A DNA stretch of 64,000 nt from assembly GCA_963703335.1 (NCBI GenBank), contig OY969812.1, positions 558,001-622,000 of the forward strand, in the 5' to 3' direction. Origin of the DNA: VRUE01 sp963703335 (GTDB lineage: Bacteria; Actinomycetota; Thermoleophilia; Solirubrobacterales; 70-9). Position numbers and translations under genes: made by a program. Shown piece after piece: positions 26,783 through 36,700 of the stretch (the first letter of the stretch is position 1; every line of letters begins with the position of its first letter). A model generated the notes under the pieces. It did not search any database, was not told the origin of the DNA, and was given only the letters and a program-made list of their open reading frames with translations.

Positions 26783-26969
26783 TCGGCCGTGTCTAAGAAG
26801 ACGGAGCGACTCGCCGTCTTGTGCATTGCCCTGTCGCTCACAGCTTGAAATTGGCTTGACCTCCTAAAGAAATTGTTAGCTCAAGTGGAATTTGAGCATA
26901 CCGCACCCGAACCGTAGGTGTCGCAAAGAAAATTCCGCGCACGATCACAGGACATAGTTGAGTCGGGCA

Positions 26970-27251
26970 TCAACCACCCACCCCCGATTGTGCGGCTAAC
27001 AGACTGGTTGCGATGTGGTAGCGAGCTACCCCATCCACAGCTGTGACCTCAATCGCATTAAGCCCAATAAGGCCACGAACATGAAAGTCGATTGCGGAGT
27101 GGGTCCTACCGCCGCTCACCAGTCTCTGTAGATCCGAAATAGAAAGAGGTTCGTCGGTCCATCTCATGATTTCGAGGATCATTACCTTGATCTCGTGAAG
27201 GAGATGGGGTACGAGCGCTCCCCAGTCCAAGGCGCTTTTGTCATCTCTCAT
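26970..27251 (-). CDS. small winged-helix regulator
   Basis: About 93 residues from the ATG at 27251 (MRDDKSALDW), chosen because it overlaps the upstream stop by 4 bp (ATGA). The core HEIKVMILEIMRWTDEPLSI, then HSAIDFHVRGLIGLNAIEVT and VARYHIA read as a winged helix of ArsR type. It belongs to a group of small winged-helix proteins in this region (also 27948-28403 and 30518-30718). Target genes are unknown. A longer ORF starting at 27338 is possible but would overlap the upstream gene more. Confidence 0.55.
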   Translation of the reverse strand: MRDDKSALDWGALVPHLLHEIKVMILEIMRWTDEPLSISDLQRLVSGGRTHSAIDFHVRGLIGLNAIEVTAVDGVARYHIATSLLAAQSGVGG

Positions 27252-27523
27252 CGTCGAACGGGTCCGGCGCGCCGTCGACCACGGCGGGAAAGCGCCTGAT
27301 CTTCTGTCGCGCGCAACCCTTCTCCGATCGGCATCCACCCGCCCGTGGGGCTAGGATAGTTGAGCGGCTGGGGTGTAGACGCGGGTTTCGACTCACCATC
27401 AGGGAGACGAAGGCTCCCGTCACGTTGCTCCGCAAACGCGATCCTTGAGCTAACTGCGAGCAATATGACCAGTGCGAATGCGACAAGCGGGTCTAGGTCG
27501 TCGTAGAAATTTGCGGTTGCCAT
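27248..27523 (-). CDS. small single-pass membrane protein coupled to the winged-helix gene
   Basis: A 91-residue ORF beginning MATANFYDDLDPLVAFALVI, with one hydrophobic helix (LVAFALVILLAVSSRIAF) and a polar Pro/Arg-rich tail. Its TGA overlaps the following winged-helix start (ATGA), which supports translation. No family is recognised. Pairing of a small membrane protein with a winged-helix regulator could mean a membrane-linked sensor, but nothing shows a ligand. Confidence 0.5.
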   Translation of the reverse strand: MATANFYDDLDPLVAFALVILLAVSSRIAFAEQRDGSLRLPDGESKPASTPQPLNYPSPTGGWMPIGEGLRATEDQALSRRGRRRAGPVRR

Positions 27524-27947
27524 CGCTAGGACCGATTCTCGCCGTCGCTCGGATGGGCTTCATGGTCTTCGGCCGCCCGCTCGGCCGGCCCCGGTGTCTT
27601 GTGATGTCCGCCGGACCACCCCAGGGACAGGAGACGGCGTACCCATCGCTCATCGGGATAACCAGAGCATGGTGACTTTCTAACGTCTTTGCCGTTGATT
27701 TAGTACTTTTGATCATGGAAACTTGATCCCGGCTACCTACTTCACAAGGGAGGGCGGCGGTTACTCGTTTGGGAACGGAGTTGGGCCACCCTCCCTTGGT
27801 TCATCAGAGCAAGCAATGAGACCAATCAACCCAGGAGCGCATTGCCACACAAGGCAAAACATCATGGATGAACTGTGACCATTACAGGCTAAACCCTAGC
27901 GGCCCCAGTACAGCGTGTGCGGGCCAAATAGAAAGTAATTACTTAAC
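27524..27947. other. intergenic region, no gene seen
   Basis: About 420 bases upstream of the small membrane protein gene and downstream of the next leftward winged-helix gene. ORFs here look like overlapping shadows of low coding character. AT-rich patches near 27675-27725 and 27850-27950 may hold promoters. No hairpin terminator or RNA gene was recognised. Confidence 0.45.
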
Positions 27948-28403
27948 CTAGGAGATCGGTTCTGGTGCGTCAATGCCACCGCCAATCCAAAGGGGCTGAG
28001 ATGGCGATCGACGGCGAAACGGCATGTCGTCTTTTTCCGTATCCACGAGGATCCGGAGAACCTGAGCATGCCCTGTGACCTCGGATAAGAAGAATTTTTC
28101 AACTCCACCGCGGGCCGGTTTACTGCCGACGAACCTTACGAGTTTCTTTTTAAGCAGAAAGTCGATGTGATGACTTACGAGTTGAGAACTGACGGTTCTC
28201 ATTTTCCGACTGATCTGCGTAGCCGTTGATTGCGACGGGTCTCGATGCATCACCCTCAGCACCTCCCGGCGCACTGGTGAATTTAGAGCCGAGATATAGG
28301 CTGGGGTCATACAATCGTCGGCGCGCTCACCCCTAGGGTCATCCACATCGCTGACCTCTCCCGGCGAGGGTGTGACGAGGGCTGTCCCTGGCGCGGATGT
28401 CAA
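27948..28403 (-). CDS. winged-helix (ArsR-like) transcriptional regulator
   Basis: A 151-residue protein whose central part is a winged helix: ISALNSPVRREVLRVMHRDP, the helix pair TATQISRKMRTVSSQLVSHH, and the wing region KKKLVRFVGSKPARGGVEKF. The pattern 'NSPVRREVLRVM' matches ArsR-like regulators. The first ~30 residues are polar and may be untranslated if the Met at residue 32 is the start. No sensor domain is visible. Target and ligand are unknown. Confidence 0.65.
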   Translation of the reverse strand: MTSAPGTALVTPSPGEVSDVDDPRGERADDCMTPAYISALNSPVRREVLRVMHRDPSQSTATQISRKMRTVSSQLVSHHIDFLLKKKLVRFVGSKPARGGVEKFFLSEVTGHAQVLRILVDTEKDDMPFRRRSPSQPLWIGGGIDAPEPIS

Positions 28404-28430
28404 CGAGATCCGATCATCACTATCTGGCTT

Positions 28431-28823
28431 TCACGCCTCTCGGCCGGCTCGTCTCGACTGCGCATCGATGTCGTTGTACGAGCCAGCCAGGGCCTCTGCC
28501 TCCTCCTGAGCACGAGAAGGATTCCCCACGATTTGGCCGTCCTCGCGATCAATCACGACGAACTCCACGCCGTATCGAGGGCCACCCCGATCCTCCGCAG
28601 AAAGCCTTGACCTTGGCTCATCACCTCGCCGAGCCTCGTGGCCCACACGGAAGGCGTGGATAGCGAGAACCGCGTCCTCCGGGCCGGTGAAGCTGAAGAA
28701 GCCAGCCAAGAGGCGCATCACAGGCTCCTCGTCGACATCGTTGCGTTGGCACCATTCCGGAATGGACTCCCCATCGTGCCCCAGGCGATCCAAAATGCTT
28801 TTGATGTCGTCGCGGCGGATCAC
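28431..28823 (-). CDS. hypothetical acidic protein
   Basis: A 130-residue soluble protein not recognised. It starts MIRRDDIKSILDRLGHDGES and is mainly helical, with a GPEDAVLAIHAFRVGHEA segment and a later strand pair (GVEFVVIDREDGQIVG). The high Asp/Glu content and lack of hydrophobic segments suggest a cytosolic protein. The operator-like site at 28891-28910 lies 68 bp upstream of its start, so it may belong to the same regulon as the exporter genes. Confidence 0.45.
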   Translation of the reverse strand: MIRRDDIKSILDRLGHDGESIPEWCQRNDVDEEPVMRLLAGFFSFTGPEDAVLAIHAFRVGHEARRGDEPRSRLSAEDRGGPRYGVEFVVIDREDGQIVGNPSRAQEEAEALAGSYNDIDAQSRRAGREA

Positions 28824-28890
28824 GTCTCAGGCCAAGGGGCGTCGAGGCTGACAGCGCGAGCGCGCTTCCGGAGACCCATGTTGCGAAGGA

Positions 28891-28910
28891 AATAGAAACG
28901 ATTACCGACC
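28891..28910. promoter_or_regulatory. operator-like site 1 (AATAGAAACG-ATTACCGACC)
   Basis: This 20-mer matches the site upstream of the MFS gene (32191-32210) at 18 of 20 positions. It lies in the divergent region between the 28431-28823 gene and TetR copy 1. It is a candidate target of the double TetR regulator; the assignment is by position only. Confidence 0.4.
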
Positions 28911-28980
28911 ACGAAGGCACCACGGCCCTGGCCGGGCTTTCTCGAAATATCCCTTTGAATAGCCGTTTGCCCTCCCTCCA

Positions 28981-29000
28981 TATCGAAACATTAACATACC
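28981..29000. promoter_or_regulatory. operator-like site 2 (TATCGAAACA-TTAACATACC)
   Basis: A weaker relative of the same motif, 14 of 20 positions like the 32191 site and 16 of 20 like 32268-32287. It is 87 bp upstream of TetR copy 1 and shares a following AAGA(G/A)AGA run with the 32268 site, suggesting autoregulation. Confidence 0.35.
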
Positions 29001-29064
29001 AAGAGAGAGACCAAATCGTACTCAGAAATATCCTTTCTCCATGATGCGCCCACGATTTCGGACC

Positions 29065-30391
29065 CACGGAATATCTTTCGTTCACGATGGCGGAGACACC
29101 CTGGGGAGATCCGGCTGAGCTGAGGAAGAGGAAGCTGCGGCCAGGCCGGGGGAATGCGGCGGCGGAGGTCAAGCGGAGCCAACGCGAACGGCTGTTCGCC
29201 GCGATGGTGGCCGCGCTCGCCGATCAGGACTTCGAGGCGATCACGGTCGCCGATCTGCTCAGGCTCTCAGGCGTGTCGCGCAAGTCCTTCTACGGCCACT
29301 TCGCCGACCAGCGGGAGTGCCTGGTCGCCGCGATCGAGACGCTGGCCGGTCCCGCCCTCGAGACGATCGAAGGCGGACTGGAGCCTCCCGGTGACAAGGA
29401 GCGGGCAAAGCAGGCATTCGAAGACCTGTTCCAGCAGATCGTCGTCGGACCCGCCACCGCGAAGATGTGCTTTGTCGACGTCTATGCGGCGGGGCCCGCC
29501 GGCGTGGCGCTCGTGGACCGTACGATCGACGCGTTCGAGGTACTCCTCAAGCAGATGTTCGATCAGATGCCCGGCTATGAGGAGATGCCCTCCGAAATCG
29601 TGCGGGCGCTGATCGGGGGCGTCCAGAAGGTGATCCACAAGCGCCTTCTCCGCGGCCAGGAGGAGCAGCTGCTCGAGCTGGCCCCACAGCTCTGGGATTG
29701 GCTGTTCCTGTACCCCACGCCTCCCGGCGAGCTGAAGCCCCCGCGCCGGGTCGCGCGCAAAACCCAGACCTTCGAGGAGCGCCAGGCTGCTTCCCTTCCC
29801 CCGGAGCGGATACTCAGGGCGCTTGCCGCGGTCGTCTCAGAGAAGGGCTACCACGAGACCAACGTAGAAGACATCGTCAAGAGAGCGAGAACGTCAACGC
29901 GGACCTTCTACGAATCCTTCGACACCAAGGAAGACGCGATGGTGGCCGCTCTCGACAGCGGCTCCCAGCGGATGCTCGCCGAGGCGATGCCGGCGTTTCG
30001 GCGGCCGAATGACTGGCAGCACAAAATCCAGGCGACCCAGGAGGCGATGTTTAGCTTCGGGGTGCTGGAGCCCGAGTACGCGCATCTTGGCGCAGTCGAG
30101 ATCTTCGGGGCGGGGACTCGCGCGCTCGAGCAGCGCGAGGTCGTCACCGAAGGGATGGAGGCGCTCCTTCAGCACGGCGTTGACGTAGTGAACCCGAGCG
30201 TCCCGCCAATTACTCCCGAGGCGATCGGCGGCGCCCTCTACTCCCTCTTCTATGACCACGTGAGACAGAAGGGCGCAAAGCGGCTGCCGGAGATCGTGCC
30301 ACCCGTCGTCTACGTGACGCTAGCCCCGTTTCTCGGACCAGAGGAAGCGTTCTCGCTCGCGACTAAATGAGCGGTGGGGCGCATAGTCGGC
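29065..30391 (+). repeat. 1,327-bp direct repeat, copy 1 (whole TetR gene)
   Basis: Matches 37076-38402 at a constant offset of 8,011 bp. I see three differences, all in the first 70 bases (29091 C/T, 29127 A/C, 29134 G/A). The rest appears identical, since all six frames translate identically. The repeat includes 25 bp past the TetR start codon of the next gene, which in copy 1 no longer leads into the terpene synthase frame. Confidence 0.9.
29087..30370 (+). CDS. tandem-domain TetR family regulator, copy 1
   Basis: A 427-residue protein with two TetR-type DNA-binding heads in one chain. Head 1 is around residues 28-80 (ITVADLLRLSGVSRKSFYGH) and head 2 around 238-290 (NVEDIVKRARTSTRTFYESF). 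Each is followed by a helical ligand-binding-like region, so the monomer resembles a fused TetR dimer. It starts MAETPWGD, whereas copy 2 has MVETPWGD, and Lys14 here is Thr in copy 2. TetR proteins normally repress adjacent export or lipid genes, and operator-like sites lie upstream. In copy 1 the overlapping downstream start codon leads only into a short unrelated frame. Confidence 0.88.
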   Translation: MAETPWGDPAELRKRKLRPGRGNAAAEVKRSQRERLFAAMVAALADQDFEAITVADLLRLSGVSRKSFYGHFADQRECLVAAIETLAGPALETIEGGLEPPGDKERAKQAFEDLFQQIVVGPATAKMCFVDVYAAGPAGVALVDRTIDAFEVLLKQMFDQMPGYEEMPSEIVRALIGGVQKVIHKRLLRGQEEQLLELAPQLWDWLFLYPTPPGELKPPRRVARKTQTFEERQAASLPPERILRALAAVVSEKGYHETNVEDIVKRARTSTRTFYESFDTKEDAMVAALDSGSQRMLAEAMPAFRRPNDWQHKIQATQEAMFSFGVLEPEYAHLGAVEIFGAGTRALEQREVVTEGMEALLQHGVDVVNPSVPPITPEAIGGALYSLFYDHVRQKGAKRLPEIVPPVVYVTLAPFLGPEEAFSLATK

Positions 30392-30517
30392 TGCAGCGCC
30401 CGGGCGGGAGGGAGAAAGTCGCCCAGGCGGCGCAGGCCCTCCCTGGCAAATCTGGAGTGAGGCTCACCTGGCAGGTGCGCCGATAGAGCGTGGCCGCTAC
30501 AGATAAAGCTTGTGAGC

Positions 30518-30718
30518 TCACTCCAAAAGGAAGACCTCGCGGAGGACTGCGAGGTGATACTCGACCATCACAAGTGTCGGATGATCGGGGAGCACCCAGC
30601 AAAGCCACTCAGGATCGATAGGCCCATCTCGGTCTTCTGTTAGCGCGAGGATTTTTTCGCGGAGTGGGTGGTTGCGAGCCTGATCCTGCCTCGCTTTGAG
30701 TAAATCATCGTTGCCCAT
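30518..30718 (-). CDS. short winged-helix (ArsR-like) protein, probably truncated
   Basis: A 66-residue ORF (MGNDDLLKARQDQARNHPLR, then EKILALTEDRD and VMVEYHLAVLREVFLLE). NHPLREKILAL and VEYHLAVLRE match the first helix and recognition helix of small ArsR-like regulators, but the chain stops before the wing. It lies 18 bp upstream of the MFS gene's end, just downstream of the TetR copy 1 repeat. It may be a degraded regulator or a dominant-negative short form. Confidence 0.45.
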   Translation of the reverse strand: MGNDDLLKARQDQARNHPLREKILALTEDRDGPIDPEWLCWVLPDHPTLVMVEYHLAVLREVFLLE

Positions 30719-30735
30719 CTGGAGCCACGCTTGAG

Positions 30736-32169
30736 CTATGTGGCTTGCTCCGTAGTCGCTGGCGTGAGGATCGCCGGCCTCGGCCGCTGGCTACGGCGAA
30801 TCCCTCGGATCGCCGGCAGCGGCACGACAATCGCAGTAGCGGCGATTGCGACGCACGCAGCAGCGATCAGGGTCGCTTCGGCGCTGACTAGGAACTGCCC
30901 GCCGACGGCGACGAGATAGCCAATAGGGAGAAGCCCGAGCGAGCCAAGCCAGTCATAGGAGAACATCCGAGAGAGCTGATGCTCGGGCACCCGACTTTGC
31001 ATCGTCGTATGCCAAATCGCGGTGAAAACCGAGAGGGCCGCTCCCCCGATGGCTGTTGCGACCGCAATTGCCGGGAGAGGAGCCCCGGTTGCGAGAAGGG
31101 TAAGCGGAACTGCCCAGAAACCGACCAGAAGGACTGCCGTGAACAAAGGGCGCTGAGGGCGCCAGAACAGTGCAACCAGAGCCCCACCTAGTCGACCGAT
31201 GCCTAAAGCCGTAAGGATTACCGCCCAGGCTCCTAGGCCACCCAGCGAGTCGACCGCGATCGAGGCACCTAGCATCTGGAAGGGACCAAACACCAACGCG
31301 TTCAGAAGCCCGAACTCCGCGACTACCACCCAGAGCCAAGTCCGCTTCCGAAACTCTTTCCAACCGTCACGAATGTCATCGAGGAGCGAGTCAGACGACT
31401 CTCGAGGAACCGCGGTCGGCATGCGGATACTGCGAAGCAGGAGAGCACTCGCGGCAAAGGTGATCGCGTCCAATGCAAATGCCCAGCCGACACCAAAGAC
31501 TGCCATCAGCACTCCGGCTGTCGCAGGTCCAAGCATCGTGCCAGCGGCAAATGCCCCGGTGAGCAATGCGTTCGCATCTTGAAGGCGCCGCTCGGAGACC
31601 ACTTCGGGGACGAAGCCGTTCATGGCCGGGTTGAAGAAAGCTGCCCCTACGCCCTGGATGACCTGAACCACTAGAAGCTGCCAGAACTCTGCAATGCCAA
31701 GGATCAGCAAGAGCGCAAGGACAGCCTGGCTCGCGAAGCGAAGGCCGTCGGCCGCAATCATCACTGTGCGTCGCTGGAAGCGATCCCCAACCGCGCCTCC
31801 GAACAACAGCGCAAGGACCTCAAAGAATGCTCCGGCACCAAAAGCAATGCCAACTTGTGCTCCTGTGCCACCCAAGGCGAATACCGCGAATGGCAAGGCG
31901 GCAATGACTATGAAGTCACCGCTAATCGACGCAAGCTGGGCCGCGAGAAAACGCCGCACGTCCTGCTTTCGCAGCACCTCAAAGCCAAGCTGCGGGGCGG
32001 TCCGCCGCCGGACTCGCGAAATACGGGCAGCTGGTTCCCGATCCCGCAAGACGCCACCAAGTGCCGCGCCACCATGCTGACGGCGGCGGTGACGCGGCGC
32101 TTGACGGATTCTGTTGGCGGAGTGACCGAAGTTTCGTGGCGTCTCTAAGTCGCTCGGCCCGTCTCCCAT
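30736..32169 (-). CDS. MFS transporter (EntS-like exporter)
   Basis: A major facilitator protein of about 410-477 residues. The first ~65 residues of the longest ORF are polar and Arg-rich, so the real start is probably nearer VLRKQDVRRFLAAQLASISG. About 12 membrane helices follow, with a FGGAVGDRFQRRTVMIAADG loop matching the MFS A-motif and VVQVIQGVGAAFFNPAMNGF. This resembles the enterobactin-exporter/MFS_3 type. Substrate is unknown. An operator-like site lies 22 bp beyond the ORF start. The gene sits between the two TetR repeats, near an MMPL exporter, so it is likely part of the same export module. Confidence 0.85.
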   Translation of the reverse strand: MGDGPSDLETPRNFGHSANRIRQAPRHRRRQHGGAALGGVLRDREPAARISRVRRRTAPQLGFEVLRKQDVRRFLAAQLASISGDFIVIAALPFAVFALGGTGAQVGIAFGAGAFFEVLALLFGGAVGDRFQRRTVMIAADGLRFASQAVLALLLILGIAEFWQLLVVQVIQGVGAAFFNPAMNGFVPEVVSERRLQDANALLTGAFAAGTMLGPATAGVLMAVFGVGWAFALDAITFAASALLLRSIRMPTAVPRESSDSLLDDIRDGWKEFRKRTWLWVVVAEFGLLNALVFGPFQMLGASIAVDSLGGLGAWAVILTALGIGRLGGALVALFWRPQRPLFTAVLLVGFWAVPLTLLATGAPLPAIAVATAIGGAALSVFTAIWHTTMQSRVPEHQLSRMFSYDWLGSLGLLPIGYLVAVGGQFLVSAEATLIAAACVAIAATAIVVPLPAIRGIRRSQRPRPAILTPATTEQAT

Positions 32170-32190
32170 CGCTGCTCAGGCACCCCATGA

Positions 32191-32210
32191 AATAGAAACG
32201 TTTACGGACC
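32191..32210. promoter_or_regulatory. operator-like site 3 (AATAGAAACG-TTTACGGACC)
   Basis: Best copy of the shared 20-mer (18 of 20 to site 1). It lies immediately upstream of the leftward MFS gene. The inner GAAACGTTTAC is partly palindromic. Candidate TetR operator. Confidence 0.45.
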
Positions 32211-32267
32211 TTGAATCGATCAAAAATTGGGACTGATCCGGCGTTTGGGCCTCCTGATAGCCAGCCA

Positions 32268-32287
32268 TATAGAGACAGTAACAGACC
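32268..32287. promoter_or_regulatory. operator-like site 4 (TATAGAGACA-GTAACAGACC)
   Basis: Second motif copy upstream of the MFS gene, 16 of 20 positions like 28981-29000. The pair here is 77 bp apart, the pair at TetR copy 1 is 90 bp apart, so both promoter regions have the same two-site arrangement. Confidence 0.35.
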
Positions 32288-32406
32288 AAGAAAGACATTG
32301 CAGAGGACACTAAGGAAACCTTGACTGTCCATAATGCACAGCCGTTGTCTCGAATTCAACCGAGACTGACGCTCAGCCTCCTCCGACTTCGGTCGATAGC
32401 CGAGGG

Positions 32407-33201
32407 CTACCGGGCTCGGCAACTCCGAGCGATGGCCGCGCCTACTTGATGACCATCGGCAAGGCTGTAGGCAACTCGCGCGAACGAGAAGAAGCCGGCG
32501 GTAAGGCGCTTCGGGATCGGGCACGAGGCGCTTAGATAGCTTCGACGTCGGCCTCGATGCGCGTACTGACGAGACAGCACCATCCTGAATTCCGCTACCC
32601 GTGCCCATTCGCCCAGGACCGGAAGATCGGCGCCAAGCGTCCTCCCGAATCGGCCCGAGCCGTGCCCGTAGACGAACGGAAGCACCACAGCGAGGGGCGG
32701 GCTGGCGGTGTAGGCGTGCAAAAGGACGGCTCGTCGCGCGCCCATGCGGGCGTTGAAGGCCAAGAGCCGAGTGTGGACCGCAAACGGTTCCTGACCTGGA
32801 ACCTGCACGGTCAAATCGACGTGGCCCCGACCCACCAGTGCGGCCTGGCAAGCCTTCAGAGCGTCGGCGCTACTCGTAACGAGGAGCTTGTGCCGAGCGC
32901 AGATCGGCAATCCATCGGTAGAAAGCACGGCCTGCTGGGGGAGACCGAATTCGACGCGCGTCACTCGAGGCAGCGGGGATCCATCAGCGGTCCGCAAGCT
33001 TCCTTCAAGGTTCACAGCAACCGGCGCAGCGTGGGTGCGAGGCAGCGCCAGGGGCGAGAGCCGCCCACCCAAGGAGACGATCAACGTTCCGTGCTGCGAG
33101 CGCTCGCCTTGGGCAATTGCGACGACAATGCCCAGAACGGCCAACGTCAGCAGTACGATGGATGCGGTTGTTCGCCGGAGTGCCACGCCATGCACCCTCA
33201 C
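32407..33201 (-). CDS. exported protein of an uncharacterised family linked to MMPL exporters
   Basis: A 264-residue protein with an N-terminal signal/anchor helix (ASIVLLTLAVLGIVVAIAQG). The mature part has strand-rich segments LIVSLGGRLSPLALPRTHAA, LPICARHKLLVTSSADALKA with Cys, and GRRRSYLSASCPIPKRLTAG near the end. I associate this pattern with a Thermoleophilia-specific secreted family, from memory. The function is unknown. Its ATG overlaps the stop of the upstream 168-residue gene by 4 bp, and both follow the MMPL gene, so the three probably form one export operon. Confidence 0.65.
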   Translation of the reverse strand: MRVHGVALRRTTASIVLLTLAVLGIVVAIAQGERSQHGTLIVSLGGRLSPLALPRTHAAPVAVNLEGSLRTADGSPLPRVTRVEFGLPQQAVLSTDGLPICARHKLLVTSSADALKACQAALVGRGHVDLTVQVPGQEPFAVHTRLLAFNARMGARRAVLLHAYTASPPLAVVLPFVYGHGSGRFGRTLGADLPVLGEWARVAEFRMVLSRQYAHRGRRRSYLSASCPIPKRLTAGFFSFARVAYSLADGHQVGAAIARSCRAR

Positions 33202-33704
33202 CCGTATCTAGAGAACTTGAAGCTGCAGTAGTTGAAGCCGAAGGCCAACACGACGTTGTTCGCCAGATTCCCGCTGTGGATGAAACGTGCGATCAGCCGC
33301 TGCGCCTTTATTCCGTGATCGGCTCGCAGTTGGGAGGTGATCTGCGAAAGATAAGACTCCTGCTTTCTGAGGTCCTCGAACCAATTCCCAAGTCTTTCCT
33401 TGTCTGCTGACGGCCGGGGCACCGGGGCGATCTCGTCGACGGTCGAGCCAAGGATGCGCGTTGCCTTTGCGAACTTCCCGGCTGCGACGCCGAAACGTTC
33501 CGCCTGAATATCGGAACGCGCTCCTTTCATAGCCCGCTGCGTTGCTTCCGCGTCAGGCTTACAGACTTCCTCCAGCTGGCTTACATATTCCTGGCGCGTC
33601 GGCCCTTCGGCCGCCAGCGCGACGCCGACTCCCGCAACCAGCACCACCAAGGCCAGGCAGACGCAACCCCACCACCAACCGATTCTGTTCATTCCCCCCC
33701 CCAT
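33198..33704 (-). CDS. small exported helical protein in the MMPL operon
   Basis: A 168-residue protein with a signal peptide (WWGCVCLALVVLVAGVGVAL, cleavage near ALAAEG). The mature region is helical with two Cys, one early (YVSQLEEVCKPDAEATQRAM) and one near the end (FGFNYCSFKFSRYG), likely disulfide-bonded. I recall similar proteins only as uncharacterised Thermoleophilia families. Its stop overlaps the next gene by 4 bp and its start is 19 bp after the MMPL stop, supporting a shared transcript. A periplasmic-type partner for the exporter is inference. Confidence 0.6.
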   Translation of the reverse strand: MGGGMNRIGWWWGCVCLALVVLVAGVGVALAAEGPTRQEYVSQLEEVCKPDAEATQRAMKGARSDIQAERFGVAAGKFAKATRILGSTVDEIAPVPRPSADKERLGNWFEDLRKQESYLSQITSQLRADHGIKAQRLIARFIHSGNLANNVVLAFGFNYCSFKFSRYG

Positions 33705-33723
33705 TCCTAAGTCCTCCTAAGTT

Positions 33724-36700
33724 CTATGGACTACCACTCCCGTGTGTTTGAGGCGCACCGTCAAGAAGATTGCGAGTAGGCAAAAGGCGGTCGAGCGACG
33801 GCGGAACACGCCAGACGCGATCGCCAAGAAGCAGCATGAGCGCCGGCAGCAACACGATCCGCACGACCGTTGCATCGAGCAGGATGGCAACCGTCAGCCC
33901 TACGCCCATTTGGCTTACGGTGGCGATCGGCGCCGCTGCGAAGGAAATGAAAACCGCAGCCATGATCGCGGCAGCACCGGTAATGACACCAGCGGTCTTC
34001 TGTAGGCCGAATTCGATGGCAGCGCGGTTGTTTTGATCAACCACGTACCTCTCTCTCATCCGCGCGATGAGGAATACCGCATAGTCGATCGAGAGGCCGA
34101 AGGTGACGCCAAAAATCGCGCCCGCTCCAACCGTGTCGATATAGGGGTGTCCACCCAAGGGATAACCCGCTGGGATTTGGCAGATGAGCGTGAGCACTCC
34201 GATGGCTGCGCCGACCGAAGCGAGATTGAGGCAAACAGCGAGAAGGGCGAGAAGCGGAGCTCGCAGGATCGCTACAAGCGCCAGCAGCGTAAAGAGCACG
34301 AAGGCTCCGAGAACAAACGGGAGGCGAGCTTTCGTCGCTTCTCCGTAGGTGTTGAATGTTGCCGCCCCGCCGGTCACAGCTGTTTCGAGCCGACCTTCCT
34401 CACCGAGCTTCTGTGCATCGACTGACAGCTGCTCTCCGATTCGGCGCGATCCTGAGGTGTTGAATCCATACTTCGAAACGACGAGCATTCGAGCAGCCTG
34501 ACCGCTACCGCCTACGCTGATGGCCTCCCCGGCGGCGGCTCTGTCTTGCGCGGACGCACCTTCAAGCGCCGAGAGAACGAAATAGCCCGAATCGAAAAGA
34601 TCCGGAGAGTCGCGGTGAAGGTGAGTAATTCCCTGAACGAGGGGTGCGGATACTGCCGAGACTTTCTTGCCAGCCTGTCGCAGTTTCACCTGTAGTGGAT
34701 ATGAACGCTGAAAGCCATCCGCGAGACCGGTCTGAAGCGTGCCTGCTCCCCCCTGCAGTTCGTCTAGGCCGCCTGAAAGACGCTCAGCGCCGGCGCCGAG
34801 CTTTCCAAGACCGGCGCCGAGACCATCGGCCGCCCGCGACAACTCCCCCACGCCTTCTTCAAGGCGCCTTCCGCCGGAGGCCAGGCGATTCACTCCATTG
34901 TTCACTTGTTGTGCGACATCGCGCAGGCGCCGGACTTCGTTGCTATCGGACGCGATCCCTCGAGCGAGCGCCCGAGCCTGGTTCGCTGCCGAACGAAGGT
35001 CTGGGTCGTCAGCTGCGGCGCGTTCGAGTTGTGCAGCTAGCCTTCGCGCTCGGACTAGCTCGCCACCGCGCATCTGTGGATGGAGGGAACGAAGGCCAAG
35101 GGCCAGCGTCAGCGTTCCAACCGATGCCTTGCGCTGACCCTTGGCAAGCAGTTCGCTGCCGGCTTGAAGGCGCTTAACGGCGTCTGCGGCTTCTGACCCG
35201 CGCGACTGTGCGCGGCTCAGCCCACCCGCAATCAGCCGTGCGCCGACCGCGGCTTGGCTCGCACCCTCCGCCAGTAGACCACTGCCGTCTGCCCCGCTAC
35301 CAATTCCGTCGCGTAGCTTCTTAACCGCAAGGCCAGCTCGCTGGAGACCAGGTCCTAGGCGTCCGAGCTCAGCGGCGTCCTGGGTTCCTCGGGAGGAAAG
35401 CGTCGACCCAAACGATTGAAGCGGCGCCATCCGTTGGACGATTGAGGCAGGCCCGATTACCGCTCGTACTCCTGGCTGGGTATCGATCAAACGTTGCCAT
35501 CGAGCCAGCAGGGCCAATTGCCGCGGTGAGGTGATGGGACCTCGATCAGTCGCGGCGACGAGGACAAAGGGCGCGCCCCATCCGGGACCCACAGCGCGAT
35601 CAATTTCCTCAGCACTCTTTCGCGCGGCATTCGAGGCTGATAGCTCCTGAATCCCAGGGGCGCCAGTCGAGAACGCGATTGCCGGGAGGGCCAGCAGTAC
35701 CAACGGCACCGCCACGAGGAGAGCCGCTAGGGCGGGCCGCCGAAGCGCAGCGGTCGCGGCCGCTGCGATCGTGGGGCGCTGCCGGCCAGGTCTCGCCCTG
35801 CCGATCCGACCAGCGTTGATCCGACTTCCCAACAAAGCCAGCAAAGGGGGTACCGCGAGAGTCGATACAACGATGCTGATGGCGGCAACGACTCCAACGG
35901 TCGTCGCGAGAGAAAGAAGCAACGTTCCGGGTTGCAGATACGCCGAAAAGACCACAGCCACAATCAAGGTGACGCCGGCGAACAGGGTGGTGCGGCCAGC
36001 TGTTCCCCGCGTCGCCGCAGCGGCCCGCCAGGGGTCGGAGTTCCGATCAAGCTCCTCGCGGAATCGAGACACGATCAGGAGCGAGTAGTCGACTCCCAGC
36101 GCCAGTCCAAGCATCGTGCAAACGACTAGCGACAGCGCGTCGATCGTCATGAACGAAGTGAGCAATGCAAGGACGCCGCGCCCCGCGAAGACGGTCAAGG
36201 CTCCAAAGGCAAGCGGAATCGCAGCAGCAGCAACGGAACGGAACACGAATAGGAGAATGAGGATCAGCAGCGGTGCGGCCAGCAGCTCGGCTCGCTCGGT
36301 CGCACCAAGCGATTCGTCTTGCAGCGCCTTCGAGACCGTTGCGAATCCCGATTGCGTCGCTTTGACTGGAGCCTGAATTTGCCCTTCGAGGAGACGTTCG
36401 AGGCGGGGCACCGTGTCGCGCATTGCCACAGCCAGTGGCACCTGAAAGTCAACCAGGATGAGCGCTTTGCGTTTCGTCGGCCTCAGGCGAGCGAGCGACC
36501 TTCGACCCCAGGGCGCAATCACGGTCGCGTCTGTGCTCCTACGCAATGTCCGGAGGAGCGCCCGTCCTTGCTGATCCAGCGGCTCAGGCGGACCCTGAAG
36601 CAGAACGACAAATGGCGAGGAGTCGCCGAAGTGACTCGAGACGAGTGCGTCGCCTTCGGATGCTGAGGTTCCGGGCACGCTCAACGAGAACGGATCAAGC

